Shown: positions 1-7,525, numbered from the stretch's first letter. The stretch: DNA of 14,448 bases from an uncultured Eubacteriales bacterium (GCA_902475855.1 CABSBF010000041.1:1-14448), one strand, 5' to 3'. Notes: generated by a model from the sequence alone, not told the origin. A program made the numbers and translations.

Positions 1-24
1 ACGGCATGACCGAAGCCATGCCGT
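1..24 (-). terminator. C(UUCG)G-capped hairpin at window edge, possible terminator
   Basis: Read on the minus strand, the last 24 bases form a 10-bp stem (ACGGCATGGC against GTCATGCCGT, one G-U pair) closed by a UUCG loop with a C-G closing pair. This is the extra-stable tetraloop typical of bacterial terminators and structured RNAs. It lies 26 bases after the stop of the broken Nudix frame, so it plausibly ends the leftward nrdD-amidohydrolase-Nudix transcript. Any U-tract would fall outside the window, so the terminator call is unconfirmed. It could instead belong to another structured RNA or a repeat at a contig end. Confidence 0.45.
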
Positions 25-50
25 TCCTGCAAAAATACGATATTACTTTC

Positions 51-137
51 TTACGACCCCCGCCCATTGTGCGCCGGACGTTGGCAGATGAGAAATTTAC
101 CGTCCTGCCGCAGCAGGGCGGCGACGACCTCCGTCAT
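51..137 (-). pseudogene. Truncated Nudix hydrolase (MutT/CTP pyrophosphohydrolase-like), N-terminal remnant
   Basis: This 28-codon frame opens with MTEVVAALLRQDGKFLICQR, closely resembling the first beta strands of MutT-type Nudix enzymes that clean up oxidised or non-canonical NTPs. It has a strong ribosome binding site (AGGAGG at 145-150, 7 bases before the ATG) and starts 29 bases after the amidohydrolase stop, so it looks like the next gene of that operon. In intact relatives the region after the Arg-Gly leads into a Leu-Leu-Trp-Glu-Phe stretch and the Nudix box. Here the frame hits TAA right after GRGS and the Nudix box (GX5EX7REUXEEXGU) is absent. Only about 50 bases remain to the window edge, so a frameshift, deletion or insertion cannot be told apart. 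A non-functional remnant is the likeliest reading. Confidence 0.6.
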
Positions 138-166
138 ACGGCCGCCTCCTTTTTAGAAAGTACAAA

Positions 167-1030
167 TTAACCGGGAAAACGAAATTTGCGCTCGACCATG
201 CCCTGCGCATAGGCAAGAAGCCGCGGCGCATCTGCGCCCAGAGCCTCTGTCAGCAGTGTGTGCTCGTCCTGCGCGCCCCTTCCATGAAAAACACGGTAGG
301 CTCCGGCGTCACTGCCGCAGCCGATCACTGCGCCCTGTGATGCAGCAAAGGAAACGGCTTCCTGCTGCTCGCCCAGCAGGCGGTGCAGCACCTCGTCCGG
401 GTAACGTCCGCAGCCAATCAGGTCGCTGATGGTCGCAAGTGTCGGAACCCAGACGGTTTCCGATGCGGCCAGACGGCGCAGGGTATCCTTGCTGAGATAG
501 GCGCCATGCTCCACGGAGTCTGCACCCGCGTCCAGTGCGGCGCAGACCGCAGCATCGCCGTTGGCGTGTGCCATGACCGCAAAGCCGCGCTCACGGGCGA
601 GCAGAATCATCTTCCGAATGTCCTCAAACGAAGGACCGGCCTCCGTTAGGCGGCCATAGATGCTGAAGTCGATCAGACCGCCGATCATCAGCTTGATAAA
701 GTCCGCACTCTGTGCCTGTGCCTCATCCAGAAGCCGGGAATATTCCGCCCAATCCGAAAAGCCGCAGCCGATGAAAGCGCCGTAGTGTCCGCGCTGAAAG
801 ATCGGGAAGCCGGGACAGCGGTAGTCGATGCCGTATTCCGGCGCCAGGGCTTTTGCGCGCAGGCAGACGCCCCAGCGGTCGCCGCCGTCGCGCAGGAAGG
901 TTACGCCGCGTGCGCGGTAATCCTCCAGGTGCGCACGGATCAGGCATTCATCTGGCCGGGCGGCGTGCGCGGCAATGGCGGCCTTCCAGTTCACGCCGTC
1001 AAGCACCATATGAATATGAAGATCTTCCAT
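167..1030 (-). CDS. Metal-dependent amidohydrolase (imidazolonepropionase/prolidase-like)
   Basis: This encodes a 287-residue cytoplasmic TIM-barrel hydrolase of the amidohydrolase superfamily. Visible metal-site residues, in order, are the HxH pair H5/H7, K113 (in DFIKLM, the usual bridging or carboxylated Lys position), H155 (MAHANGD), H175 (VEHG) and D241 (GSDAG). Family members cleave C-N bonds of cyclic amides or peptides; the substrate cannot be read from sequence. It is shorter than typical ~400-residue members because the HxH motif is almost at the N-terminus, so the small beta-sandwich domain is missing. I chose the ATG at 1030: it has GAGG about 7 bases upstream. The longer frame's ATG (1066) lies in the loop of the nrdD terminator hairpin. 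It follows nrdD by 54 bases with no obvious promoter of its own, and precedes the broken Nudix gene. Confidence 0.8.
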   Translation of the reverse strand: MEDLHIHMVLDGVNWKAAIAAHAARPDECLIRAHLEDYRARGVTFLRDGGDRWGVCLRAKALAPEYGIDYRCPGFPIFQRGHYGAFIGCGFSDWAEYSRLLDEAQAQSADFIKLMIGGLIDFSIYGRLTEAGPSFEDIRKMILLARERGFAVMAHANGDAAVCAALDAGADSVEHGAYLSKDTLRRLAASETVWVPTLATISDLIGCGRYPDEVLHRLLGEQQEAVSFAASQGAVIGCGSDAGAYRVFHGRGAQDEHTLLTEALGADAPRLLAYAQGMVERKFRFPG

Positions 1031-1048
1031 GGATTTCCTCTTCCCGCA

Positions 1049-1079
1049 AAAAACGGAGCGAACCATTCGCCCCGTTTTT
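1049..1079 (-). terminator. Rho-independent terminator downstream of nrdD
   Basis: A hairpin lies between the nrdD stop and the amidohydrolase start. Its stem is about 10 bp (ACGGGGCGAA against TTCGCTCCGT on the minus strand), with a 3-nt loop and flanking A and T runs; six Ts follow on the minus strand. The single imperfect pair is a G-U wobble on the minus strand but an A-C mismatch on the plus strand, so the hairpin is stronger for leftward transcription from nrdD. Some read-through is needed to express the amidohydrolase, unless a promoter was missed. Confidence 0.75.
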
Positions 1080-1084
1080 CGTCT

Positions 1085-3262
1085 TTACAGGTGGAGCACG
1101 CGCTCCTTGATCTCCTGTGTTCTGCCCTGATTCCAGAACTGCGTGCCGATATAGCCGCAAGTGCGGCGGGCGACGTTCATCTTGCTCTGGTCGGTGTTGC
1201 CGCAGTTTGGGCAGGTCCAGACCAGCTTGCCGTCCTCATCCTCAACGACTTCGATCTCCCCGTCATAGCCACAGACCTGGCAGTAGTCGGACTTCGTGTT
1301 CAGCTCGGCATACATGATGTTGTCATAGATGAACTTCATCAGCTCCAGCACGGCATCAATGTTGTTCTGCATATCCGGTACCTCGACATAGCTGATCGCA
1401 CCGCCGGGGGAGAGTGCCTGAAACTGCGCTTCAAAGGCCAGCTTGTCAAAGGCATTGACATGCTCGGTCACGTGAATGTGATAGGAATTGGTGATATAGC
1501 TCTTGTCCGTCACACCGGGGATGAGACCGAAGCGTTTTTGCAGACACTTGGCGAATTTATAGGTCGTGGATTCGAGCGGCGTTCCATAGAGACTGAAGTC
1601 CATGTTGTTTTCGGCCTTCCATTTTTTGCAGGCGTCGTTCATGTACTGCATGACCTGAAGTGCGAAGGGCTTGGCCTCCGGGTCAGTATGGGACTTGCCG
1701 GTCATATATTTGACGCACTCATACAGGCCTGCATAGCCAAGAGAAATCGTGGAATAGCCGCCATAGAGCAGCTTGTCGATGGGCTCTCCCTTGGGCAGGC
1801 GCGCCAGCGCACCGTACTGCCACAGGATGGGTGCGGCATCGGAGAGAGTGCCCTTGAGCCGGTTGTGGCGACACATCAGTGCACGGTAGCACAGATCAAG
1901 ACGCTCGTCGAAGATGTTCCAGAACTTGTCCATATCGCGGTGCGAGGACAGCGCGACATCGACCAGATTGATGGTCACAACGCCCTGATTGAAGCGCCCG
2001 TAATATTTCGGCTTGCCGTTTTCATCCACATAGGGCGTCAGGAAACTGCGGCAGCCCATGCAGGTATAGCAGTGGCCCTCGCCGTTCTTGTCCACCTTCA
2101 GTTCCAGCATCTTCTTCTCGGAAATGTAGTCCGGCACCATGCGGCGGGCGGTGCATTCGGCGGCCAGCCGGGTCAGATAATAATACTCGGAATCCTCGTG
2201 AATGTTGTCCTCCTCCAGCACATAGATGAGCTTGGGGAAGGCCGGGGTAATCCACACGCCATTTTCGTTCTTGACGCCCTCGTAACGCTGGCGCAGCGTT
2301 TCCTCGATGATGATGGCAAGATCCTTCTTTTCCTGCGGGCTGCGTGCCTCATCCAGATACATAAAGACTGTGATGAACGGCGCCTGACCGTTCGTCGTCA
2401 TGAGGGTGACGACCTGATACTGGATGGTCTGCACGCCGCGCTTGATCTCCTCGCGCAGCCGCTCCTCCACAATGTGAGAGATCTGCTCCTCGGTCGCTTC
2501 GGTGTTCAGCTCCTTGATCTCGCGCTCTACGCTCTGACGGATGCGCCTGCGGCTGACATCCACAAAGGGAGCCAGATGCGTCAGAGAGATGGACTGACCG
2601 CCGTACTGATTGGAGGCAATCTGCGCAATGATCTGTGTGGCAATGTTGCAGGCGGTGGAGAAGGAATGGGGCTTTTCAATCAGCGTGCCGGAGATAACGG
2701 TGCCATTTTGCAGCATATCTTCCAGATTGACCAGATCGCAGTTGTGCATGTGCTGGGCAAAATAGTCTGCATCATGGAAGTGGATGATGCCGGCCTCGTG
2801 TGCCTCGACGATGTCCCGGGGCAGAAGAATGCGGCGCGTGATGTCTTTGGAAACCTCGCCTGCCATATAGTCGCGCTGTACGGCGTTGACAGTCGGGTTT
2901 TTGTTCGCGTTTTCCTGCTTGACCTCCTCGTTGTTTGACTCGATCAGGCTGAGGATGCGGTCGTCTGTCGTGTTGGATTTGCGCACGAGCGAACGGGTGT
3001 AGCGGTAGGTGATGTAGCGCTTGGCGACCTCAAATGCGCCGTGCGCCATGATCTGATCCTCGACGAGATCCTGGATCTCCTCGACGGACAGACTGCGGTT
3101 CATCTCCTGGCACTGGATCTCCACGCTCTGCGCGATGCGTTCGATTTGCAGGGGCGTCATGCGCTCTCTTTCCTCTGCAACGGCGTTGGCTTTGCTGATG
3201 GCAGTTTCGATTTTATGGATATCAAATACGGCTTCCGCGCCGTTTCTTTTGATGATTTTCAT
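1085..3262 (-). CDS. nrdD: Anaerobic (class III) ribonucleoside-triphosphate reductase
   Basis: This enzyme reduces ribonucleoside triphosphates to deoxyribonucleotides without oxygen, using a glycyl radical. The 725-residue length is normal. An N-terminal ATP-cone (about residues 2-90, opening KIIKRNGAEAVFDIHK) gives allosteric control. The catalytic barrel carries the Cys-containing motifs NCDLVNLEDML and CYTCMGCRSF. Near the C-terminus C661, C664, C684 and C687 form the zinc site, followed by the glycyl-radical motif RRTCGYIG with the radical glycine at G703. The start has AGGAGG about 7 bases upstream. The promoter region carries two NrdR-like boxes, so repression by NrdR when dNTP/ATP levels are high is expected. 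The activating radical-SAM enzyme NrdG, often the next gene, is not in this window; an amidohydrolase follows instead. The enzyme points to an anaerobic lifestyle. Confidence 0.97.
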   Translation of the reverse strand: MKIIKRNGAEAVFDIHKIETAISKANAVAEERERMTPLQIERIAQSVEIQCQEMNRSLSVEEIQDLVEDQIMAHGAFEVAKRYITYRYTRSLVRKSNTTDDRILSLIESNNEEVKQENANKNPTVNAVQRDYMAGEVSKDITRRILLPRDIVEAHEAGIIHFHDADYFAQHMHNCDLVNLEDMLQNGTVISGTLIEKPHSFSTACNIATQIIAQIASNQYGGQSISLTHLAPFVDVSRRRIRQSVEREIKELNTEATEEQISHIVEERLREEIKRGVQTIQYQVVTLMTTNGQAPFITVFMYLDEARSPQEKKDLAIIIEETLRQRYEGVKNENGVWITPAFPKLIYVLEEDNIHEDSEYYYLTRLAAECTARRMVPDYISEKKMLELKVDKNGEGHCYTCMGCRSFLTPYVDENGKPKYYGRFNQGVVTINLVDVALSSHRDMDKFWNIFDERLDLCYRALMCRHNRLKGTLSDAAPILWQYGALARLPKGEPIDKLLYGGYSTISLGYAGLYECVKYMTGKSHTDPEAKPFALQVMQYMNDACKKWKAENNMDFSLYGTPLESTTYKFAKCLQKRFGLIPGVTDKSYITNSYHIHVTEHVNAFDKLAFEAQFQALSPGGAISYVEVPDMQNNIDAVLELMKFIYDNIMYAELNTKSDYCQVCGYDGEIEVVEDEDGKLVWTCPNCGNTDQSKMNVARRTCGYIGTQFWNQGRTQEIKERVLHL

Positions 3263-3321
3263 TGTGTTCCTCCTGAGGCGGCAATCGTGCGTTTCTGATG
3301 CGGTAACTGCGCTCAGGAGAT

Positions 3322-3349
3322 ATTATACAATATATTGTGGTAATTTCAA
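3322..3349 (-). promoter_or_regulatory. Sigma-A-type promoter of nrdD
   Basis: On the minus strand a -35-like TTGAAA (complement of 3344-3349) is separated by 16 bases from a perfect -10 TATAAT (complement of 3322-3327). Transcription would start near 3315, giving a leader of about 50 bases before the nrdD ATG. One NrdR-like box covers the spacer and part of the -10 element, which fits repression by blocking RNA polymerase. Confidence 0.7.
3325..3340. promoter_or_regulatory. NrdR box 1 (promoter-proximal)
   Basis: The 16-mer ATACAATATATTGTGG contains the perfect palindrome ACAATATATTGT. By my count it matches the published NrdR consensus (acaCwAtATaTwGtgt) at 14 of 16 positions. It overlaps the nrdD -10/spacer. 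NrdR is the ATP-cone zinc-ribbon repressor of ribonucleotide reductase genes. Confidence 0.8.
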
Positions 3350-3356
3350 GAGGGGG

Positions 3357-3372
3357 ACACAATATTTTCTGA
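3357..3372. promoter_or_regulatory. NrdR box 2 (promoter-distal)
   Basis: The 16-mer ACACAATATTTTCTGA matches the NrdR consensus at about 13 of 16 positions, with a conserved left half and a degenerate right half. It is 16 bp from box 1, so the centres are 32 bp apart, or three helical turns. That is the tandem arrangement typical of NrdR operators and places the box just upstream of the nrdD -35. Confidence 0.7.
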
Positions 3373-3439
3373 TCTTTTTTCTACGACGCTTTGCATGACT
3401 TTTTTGGGCATGGGGCTTTCCTTTCTGGAAGAACTGCGG

Positions 3440-3445
3440 TATAAT
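3440..3445 (+). promoter_or_regulatory. Putative -10 element of the kinase/YfhO operon
   Basis: A perfect TATAAT lies 31 bases before the kinase ATG on the plus strand. Only a poor -35 candidate (TTTCCT near 3418, spacer 16) is visible, so the promoter is plausible but weak. The divergent region 3263-3476 therefore holds a leftward nrdD promoter with NrdR boxes and this rightward promoter. No ncRNA or riboswitch fold was recognised between them. Confidence 0.5.
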
Positions 3446-3476
3446 ACAATAACTAAGAAATAACGGAGAATTCTGG

Positions 3477-4307
3477 ATGAAACGAATCGCTACGGTACAA
3501 GACCTTTCCTGTGTGGGCAAATGCTCGCTGAGCATTGCGCTGCCGGTACTTTCCGCTATGGGCGTGGAGTGCTGTGTAATGCCAACTGCCGTTCTTTCGG
3601 CGCACACCGCTTTCAATGGCTTCGTGAGCCGCGATTTGACCGAGCTCCTTGCGCCGGTCAGCGCACATTGGCAGCAGCTCGGTCTGACCTTCGACGCGCT
3701 TTATACGGGCTATCTTGCTTCGTCAGCGCAGGTGGAGTTTGTAGAGGAATTTTTTGACCGCTTCGGCGGGGAAAACACGCTGCGCTTTGTCGATCCCGTG
3801 ATGGCCGATCAGGGGAGACTCTATGCAGGATTTGACGAGGACTTTCCGGAACAGATGCGCAGACTCTGCACCCGCGCGGACATCATCACGCCAAATATCA
3901 CCGAGGCCTGCCTGCTGACGGGGCTGCCCTACCGGGAGGAGCATGAGGAAAGCTATTTGCGCGAGCTTCTGGAAAAGCTCCTCGCCGTCGGTCCGCACAC
4001 CGTGATCCTTACGGGTGTGCGCCCTGTAGACGGGCGGATGGGTGTAGCTGCCATGGATGCGAGCGGTGCGCTGAGTGTCCACCTGACGGAGTATATTCCC
4101 GTCGTCTTTCACGGCTCTGGCGACCTTTTTGCAAGCGCCTGCGTCGGCTATCTCACGCTGGGAAAAAGCACGGCTGAGGCCATCCGGTGGGCTTCAGAGT
4201 ATGTGGTGCAGACTCTCCGCGTCACCGCGCAGAATCCGCATGCCCGCTGGTACGGAGTCGATTTTGAAACGACCCTGCCGCTGCTTTGGGAAAAGGAGGA
4301 AGCATGA
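3477..4307 (+). CDS. pdxY: Pyridoxal/pyridoxamine kinase (PfkB/ribokinase fold)
   Basis: This 276-residue cytoplasmic kinase phosphorylates pyridoxal, pyridoxamine or pyridoxine in vitamin B6 salvage to make pyridoxal 5'-phosphate. The N-terminus (QDLSCVGKCSLS, then LPVLSAMGVECCVMPTAVLSAHT) matches the pyridoxamine kinase family. The segment DIITPNITEACLLTG is the conserved ATP-domain TPN-E-A motif, and HGSGDLFAS carries the GxGD anion hole with catalytic base D216. Length fits PdxY (about 280-290). The ATG is preceded by GGAG about 9 bases away and a TATAAT box at 3440. It is the first gene of an operon; its TGA overlaps the YfhO gene's ATG by four bases. PdxK and PdxY cannot be separated with certainty from sequence alone, so the symbol is tentative. 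Confidence 0.85.
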   Translation: MKRIATVQDLSCVGKCSLSIALPVLSAMGVECCVMPTAVLSAHTAFNGFVSRDLTELLAPVSAHWQQLGLTFDALYTGYLASSAQVEFVEEFFDRFGGENTLRFVDPVMADQGRLYAGFDEDFPEQMRRLCTRADIITPNITEACLLTGLPYREEHEESYLRELLEKLLAVGPHTVILTGVRPVDGRMGVAAMDASGALSVHLTEYIPVVFHGSGDLFASACVGYLTLGKSTAEAIRWASEYVVQTLRVTAQNPHARWYGVDFETTLPLLWEKEEA

Positions 4308-7081
4308 ATCATCTGCAAAGGAGAAAACGGCGGTTGCCGCTGCTGCTCTCGTTCTGCATTCCCTTCGCCGTTACGCTGGTGATTTTCTTCATTGGCGGGA
4401 TGTGGCCAGCAGGGGACAGACAGGTGCTGGCGCATGACGGCTGGCATCAGTATTATCCCTTTTTTGCCGATTTCCGTGAGAAACTTCTCTCCGGCGGTTC
4501 TCTGCAATATACATGGGATGTCGGCATGGGTGTTGGCTATCTTTCCCTGTACGCATACTATCTGGCCTGTCCGCTGAACTTTCTGTGTGTTCTGGTGCCG
4601 GCGTCCCTGCTGCGTGAGTATTTTGCCCTCCTGACCATTCTGAAAATTGCACTGGCCGGGCTCTTTTTCGCGTGGTATCTCCGGCTCGTTTTCCGGAGAA
4701 ACGACTGGACGCTGCCTTTTTTCAGCCTGTTGTATGCGTTTTCTTCATTCATGGCGGGGTATTACTGGAATCTAATGTGGCTGGATGTGCTGGCGATTTT
4801 TCCCCTTCTGGTGGCGGGCACAGTGTGCCTGCTGCGCGACGGAAAGTTCCGACTGTACACGTCGATGTTGGCACTGAGTCTGTGGTGCAACTATTACCTG
4901 AGCTTTTTCTGCTGCATCTTTGTTGCACTGACCTTCTTTGGCTACTGTATTTGCTGTCCGAATGGCGTCCGCGGCTTTTTCCGGCGCCTGGCACGCATCA
5001 GCCTGTGTACGCTTCTGTCCATCGGGGTGACGGCGGTGCTGCTGCTGCCAACGCTCTATGGCCTGAAAAATACCTATTCGGCTGCCAGTGAATTTCCCAG
5101 GCTTCTGGCCATGAATATCGCGAAAAATGCCTCCGGAACCGTCACCGACGGCGTCTGGCAGACGGTGAAAACACAGACTCTGCCCGGCTTTTTCTCTGCG
5201 GCGCGGCAGGTGCTGTCCGGCCTTCTGACCGGCTTTGAGGCAACGAAGATGGAGGGCCTGCCCAATGTGTTCTGCGGTTTTTCCACGGTGGTGCTGGCGG
5301 TCTGGTTTCTGTGCTGCGCCCGGATCCCTCTGCGGGAAAAAATTGTGAGTCTGGCGCTGCTGTTCTTTTTCCTGTGCAGTTTTATTTTCCGGGTACTGGA
5401 TTATATCTGGCATGGCTTCCATTTCCCCAATATGCTGCCCTACCGGTTCAGTTTTCTGTTCAGCTTTGTGCTGATTTCCATGGCGTTCCGCGGGTATACA
5501 CAGCTCCGCAGGTTTCAACTGCGGCATCTGCTGGTCATTTTTCCTGTTTGCCTTGCGCTGATTGCCTGCGGATGGGGTATGGAAAAGGGAATCCTGCGCA
5601 TGGCACTGAGCCTGTGCAGTTTGCTTGCGTGCTGCGCAGCGCTGATTGTGTACACACCATTCCGCCCACGCCGCACGATAACCGCCGTGGTGCTGGTGTG
5701 CCTGTTTACCGTGGAATCCGTTGCCAGTTTTGCCCTGGGTGTGGCAAAAGTCGGCCTGACCACACGCTCATCCTACCCAAAGAAGGGGCTGGATGTACAG
5801 ATCTTACTGGAAGAAATGCACGCGCGCGAGGAAAACGAGCTTTTTTGGCGCACAGAAATGACCGCCTCGCAGACGCTCAACGATGGTGCGCTGAACGGTT
5901 ATCACGGCGTAACGATCTTCAACTCCTCTGCCAATGTGCGCGCGAACCGCTTCTCCCGCTCCTTGGGGCTTGCCTCCTGGCCGGCCAGCAACCGCTACGC
6001 TTACTATGAAAGCACGCCCTTTACCAACCTGATGTGTGGGATAAAATATCTGATCGACCGCGACGGAAGTCAGCTTGACCGCAGCGTCAACACGCTGGCA
6101 GCAGCTTCCGGGGAGGCACTTTTACTGGAAAACACATCCTATATCTCCATTGGCTTTGTTACAAAATCCGCGCTGGGCAGTTTTGTAACGAAAAGCGGCG
6201 TCTATAACCCCATTAAGGAGCAGGAGGAGATGTTCCGACTGGCAACCGGCCTGCAAACGTCTCTGTATACGCATCTGAAGCATTCCGGGCTGGAGGCGCC
6301 GGAGGGCTGCTCCCTCACAGCCAGCGGAACCAGCGGCACGCAGTACAGCTACTCCACTGAGGGACAGACAGAAACAGTGCGCCTCAGCATCAGCTACATC
6401 GTCCCGGAGGACGGTCTTCTGTGCATGACGACGAAATCCAATGGAAACAACGATGTAGAGGTATTCCGCAACGGAGAGAAAATTTTCTCCCGCAGCATTA
6501 AGGTGCGCTTCCTGTCAACACTCGGCAGCTTCTCTGCGGGCGATGTCGTTACGCTGACCTATCCAATCAAGGAGGCCGGAAGCGGGACAATCTCCCTGGA
6601 TGTAGCGATGCAGAACGATGCCGTCTTTTGGGAAGGACAGGAGCTTCTTTCCAGCAGTCCGTGGAATTTGACGGAGTTTTCCGATACGAAGGCTGCCGGA
6701 ACGGTCAGTGTGGCGGAGGACGGACTTTTCTATACCTCCATTCCCTATGAGCCCGGCTGGCGCGCCTGGGTAGACGGCGAAGAGGTTGCGCTTGCACAGA
6801 CCTATGACCCGGACGACAAAAATCTCAAACTGACGGATGCTATGATCGCCTTTCCCATCACACAAGGAGAACATGAGGTAAGACTGCAATATACGGCGCC
6901 CGGTCTGAATGCCGGTACATGGATTTCCGTCATCAGCCTGGTGGGGATGGCGGCACTGTGGATCGCTCTGCGGCGACGGCCGGTGCTTTTGCCGGATCCT
7001 CCGAAAAAGCTCGCCGAACAGCGGCTTGAAATAATGGAAACTCAGGAAAACAATACAGAAAGGATTGACCCAAATGAATGA
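4304..7081 (+). CDS. YfhO-family polytopic membrane protein (GT-C-like)
   Basis: This 925-residue integral membrane protein resembles the YfhO family. Bacillus YfhO is implicated in lipoteichoic acid glycosylation, and the family is placed with GT-C glycosyltransferases that use polyprenyl-linked sugars outside the membrane. A basic N-terminus (RRKRR) precedes TM1 (about 11-31). The first outer loop holds the acidic motif LAHDGWHQYYPFF (D45, Q49), where family catalytic Asp residues lie. Many hydrophobic helices run to about residue 480. A large presumably extracellular beta-rich domain (about 500-865) with the family-typical YEPGWRAWVDGEEV segment follows, then a last TM (about 868-889) and a polar cytoplasmic tail of about 36 residues. 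I chose the ATG at 4304 (GGAGGAAGC just upstream, ATGA overlap with the kinase gene) over one six codons earlier. The next gene overlaps by 8 bases. Confidence 0.85.
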   Translation: MNHLQRRKRRLPLLLSFCIPFAVTLVIFFIGGMWPAGDRQVLAHDGWHQYYPFFADFREKLLSGGSLQYTWDVGMGVGYLSLYAYYLACPLNFLCVLVPASLLREYFALLTILKIALAGLFFAWYLRLVFRRNDWTLPFFSLLYAFSSFMAGYYWNLMWLDVLAIFPLLVAGTVCLLRDGKFRLYTSMLALSLWCNYYLSFFCCIFVALTFFGYCICCPNGVRGFFRRLARISLCTLLSIGVTAVLLLPTLYGLKNTYSAASEFPRLLAMNIAKNASGTVTDGVWQTVKTQTLPGFFSAARQVLSGLLTGFEATKMEGLPNVFCGFSTVVLAVWFLCCARIPLREKIVSLALLFFFLCSFIFRVLDYIWHGFHFPNMLPYRFSFLFSFVLISMAFRGYTQLRRFQLRHLLVIFPVCLALIACGWGMEKGILRMALSLCSLLACCAALIVYTPFRPRRTITAVVLVCLFTVESVASFALGVAKVGLTTRSSYPKKGLDVQILLEEMHAREENELFWRTEMTASQTLNDGALNGYHGVTIFNSSANVRANRFSRSLGLASWPASNRYAYYESTPFTNLMCGIKYLIDRDGSQLDRSVNTLAAASGEALLLENTSYISIGFVTKSALGSFVTKSGVYNPIKEQEEMFRLATGLQTSLYTHLKHSGLEAPEGCSLTASGTSGTQYSYSTEGQTETVRLSISYIVPEDGLLCMTTKSNGNNDVEVFRNGEKIFSRSIKVRFLSTLGSFSAGDVVTLTYPIKEAGSGTISLDVAMQNDAVFWEGQELLSSSPWNLTEFSDTKAAGTVSVAEDGLFYTSIPYEPGWRAWVDGEEVALAQTYDPDDKNLKLTDAMIAFPITQGEHEVRLQYTAPGLNAGTWISVISLVGMAALWIALRRRPVLLPDPPKKLAEQRLEIMETQENNTERIDPNE

Positions 7082-7427
7082 ATTTGAAAATGGCTATGTT
7101 CCTGCTCCCGTACAGGCAGAGCCACCGGTTCCCACCAGCGCGCGTGTGCTGGGCTACATCAGCATGGGCTGCGGTATCGCCTCCCTGTGCACCCTTTTTG
7201 CCGGTATTGCCTTTGCCATTGCCGGACTGATCACCGGCGGTATCTCCCGCAGCAAAAACTATGGCCGCTCAACCAAGCAGGCGCGAATCGGCAAGATCTT
7301 GTCCATCATCGGCATTCCGGTGTCCATCCTCTGCTGCGTGCTTTATGCGCTGATTCTTGTACAGGCGTTCAAGGAAGTCGGCAGCTACACGAAGGATTTC
7401 TACTTCTTCCTGCGCACGCTGTTCTGA
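7074..7427 (+). CDS. Small two-helix membrane protein (DUF4190-like)
   Basis: This 117-residue protein has a Pro/Val-rich N-terminal stretch (about 1-22), a hydrophobic glycine-rich segment (about 24-53, containing GYISMGCGIASLCTLFAG), a basic linker (SRSKNYGRSTKQARIGK), a second hydrophobic helix (about 70-95) and a short aromatic tail. The layout resembles small Firmicute DUF4190-type membrane proteins of unknown function. The linker's positive charge suggests it faces the cytoplasm. I chose the ATG at 7074, which overlaps the YfhO stop by 8 bases (ATGAATGA) with AAGGA about 9 bases upstream. A TTG at 7065 would add three codons. It is probably co-translated with YfhO and could be an accessory, but nothing proves a link. 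A strong terminator follows. Confidence 0.75.
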   Translation: MNEFENGYVPAPVQAEPPVPTSARVLGYISMGCGIASLCTLFAGIAFAIAGLITGGISRSKNYGRSTKQARIGKILSIIGIPVSILCCVLYALILVQAFKEVGSYTKDFYFFLRTLF

Positions 7428-7438
7428 TTTTTCGCACT

Positions 7439-7484
7439 CCGGCGCAGTACAACGGAAATTTTCTGTTGTACTGCGCCGGTTTCT
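7439..7484 (+). terminator. Strong intrinsic terminator of the kinase-YfhO operon
   Basis: There is a perfect 15-bp stem (CCGGCGCAGTACAAC at 7439-7453 against its complement at 7465-7479). It can extend by four more pairs including one G-U, leaving a 3-base loop. It is followed by TTTCTT, starts 11 bases after the small membrane protein's stop, and cleanly separates the two rightward operons. Confidence 0.9.
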
Positions 7485-7488
7485 TCGT

Positions 7489-7494
7489 TATAAT
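7489..7494 (+). promoter_or_regulatory. Putative -10 element of the multidomain-protein operon
   Basis: A perfect TATAAT lies 31 bases before the ATG at 7526 and directly after the terminator. The base at the ideal 17-bp spacing puts the -35 (TTGTAC, 7466-7471; weak match) inside the terminator's descending arm. The position is right for a start near 7501, giving a short leader that contains the AAGGAG ribosome binding site. Confidence 0.5.
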
Positions 7495-7525
7495 GAAAAT
7501 AGTATCAGGAGAAGGAGCGACCGCC

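Noticed and set aside
6..170. Plus-strand open frame at the left edge
   Set aside because: It is antisense to the Nudix remnant, which has a strong ribosome binding site and family resemblance. The translation shows no known motif and no ribosome binding site was visible.
1031..1066. Upstream ATG for the amidohydrolase (12 extra codons)
   Set aside because: The ATG at 1066 sits in the loop of the nrdD terminator hairpin, and the extra residues resemble nothing. The ATG at 1030 has GAGG at proper spacing and begins right before the HxH motif.
785..2938. 717-codon plus-strand open frame opposite nrdD
   Set aside because: It is the antisense shadow of nrdD, a confidently recognised gene. The translation has no recognisable domain and no ribosome binding site was seen.
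7187..7525. N-terminal extension of the fusion protein by 113 codons
   Set aside because: It would overlap the small membrane protein gene in another frame and run through the terminator and the TATAAT box. The ATG at 7526 has a good ribosome binding site.
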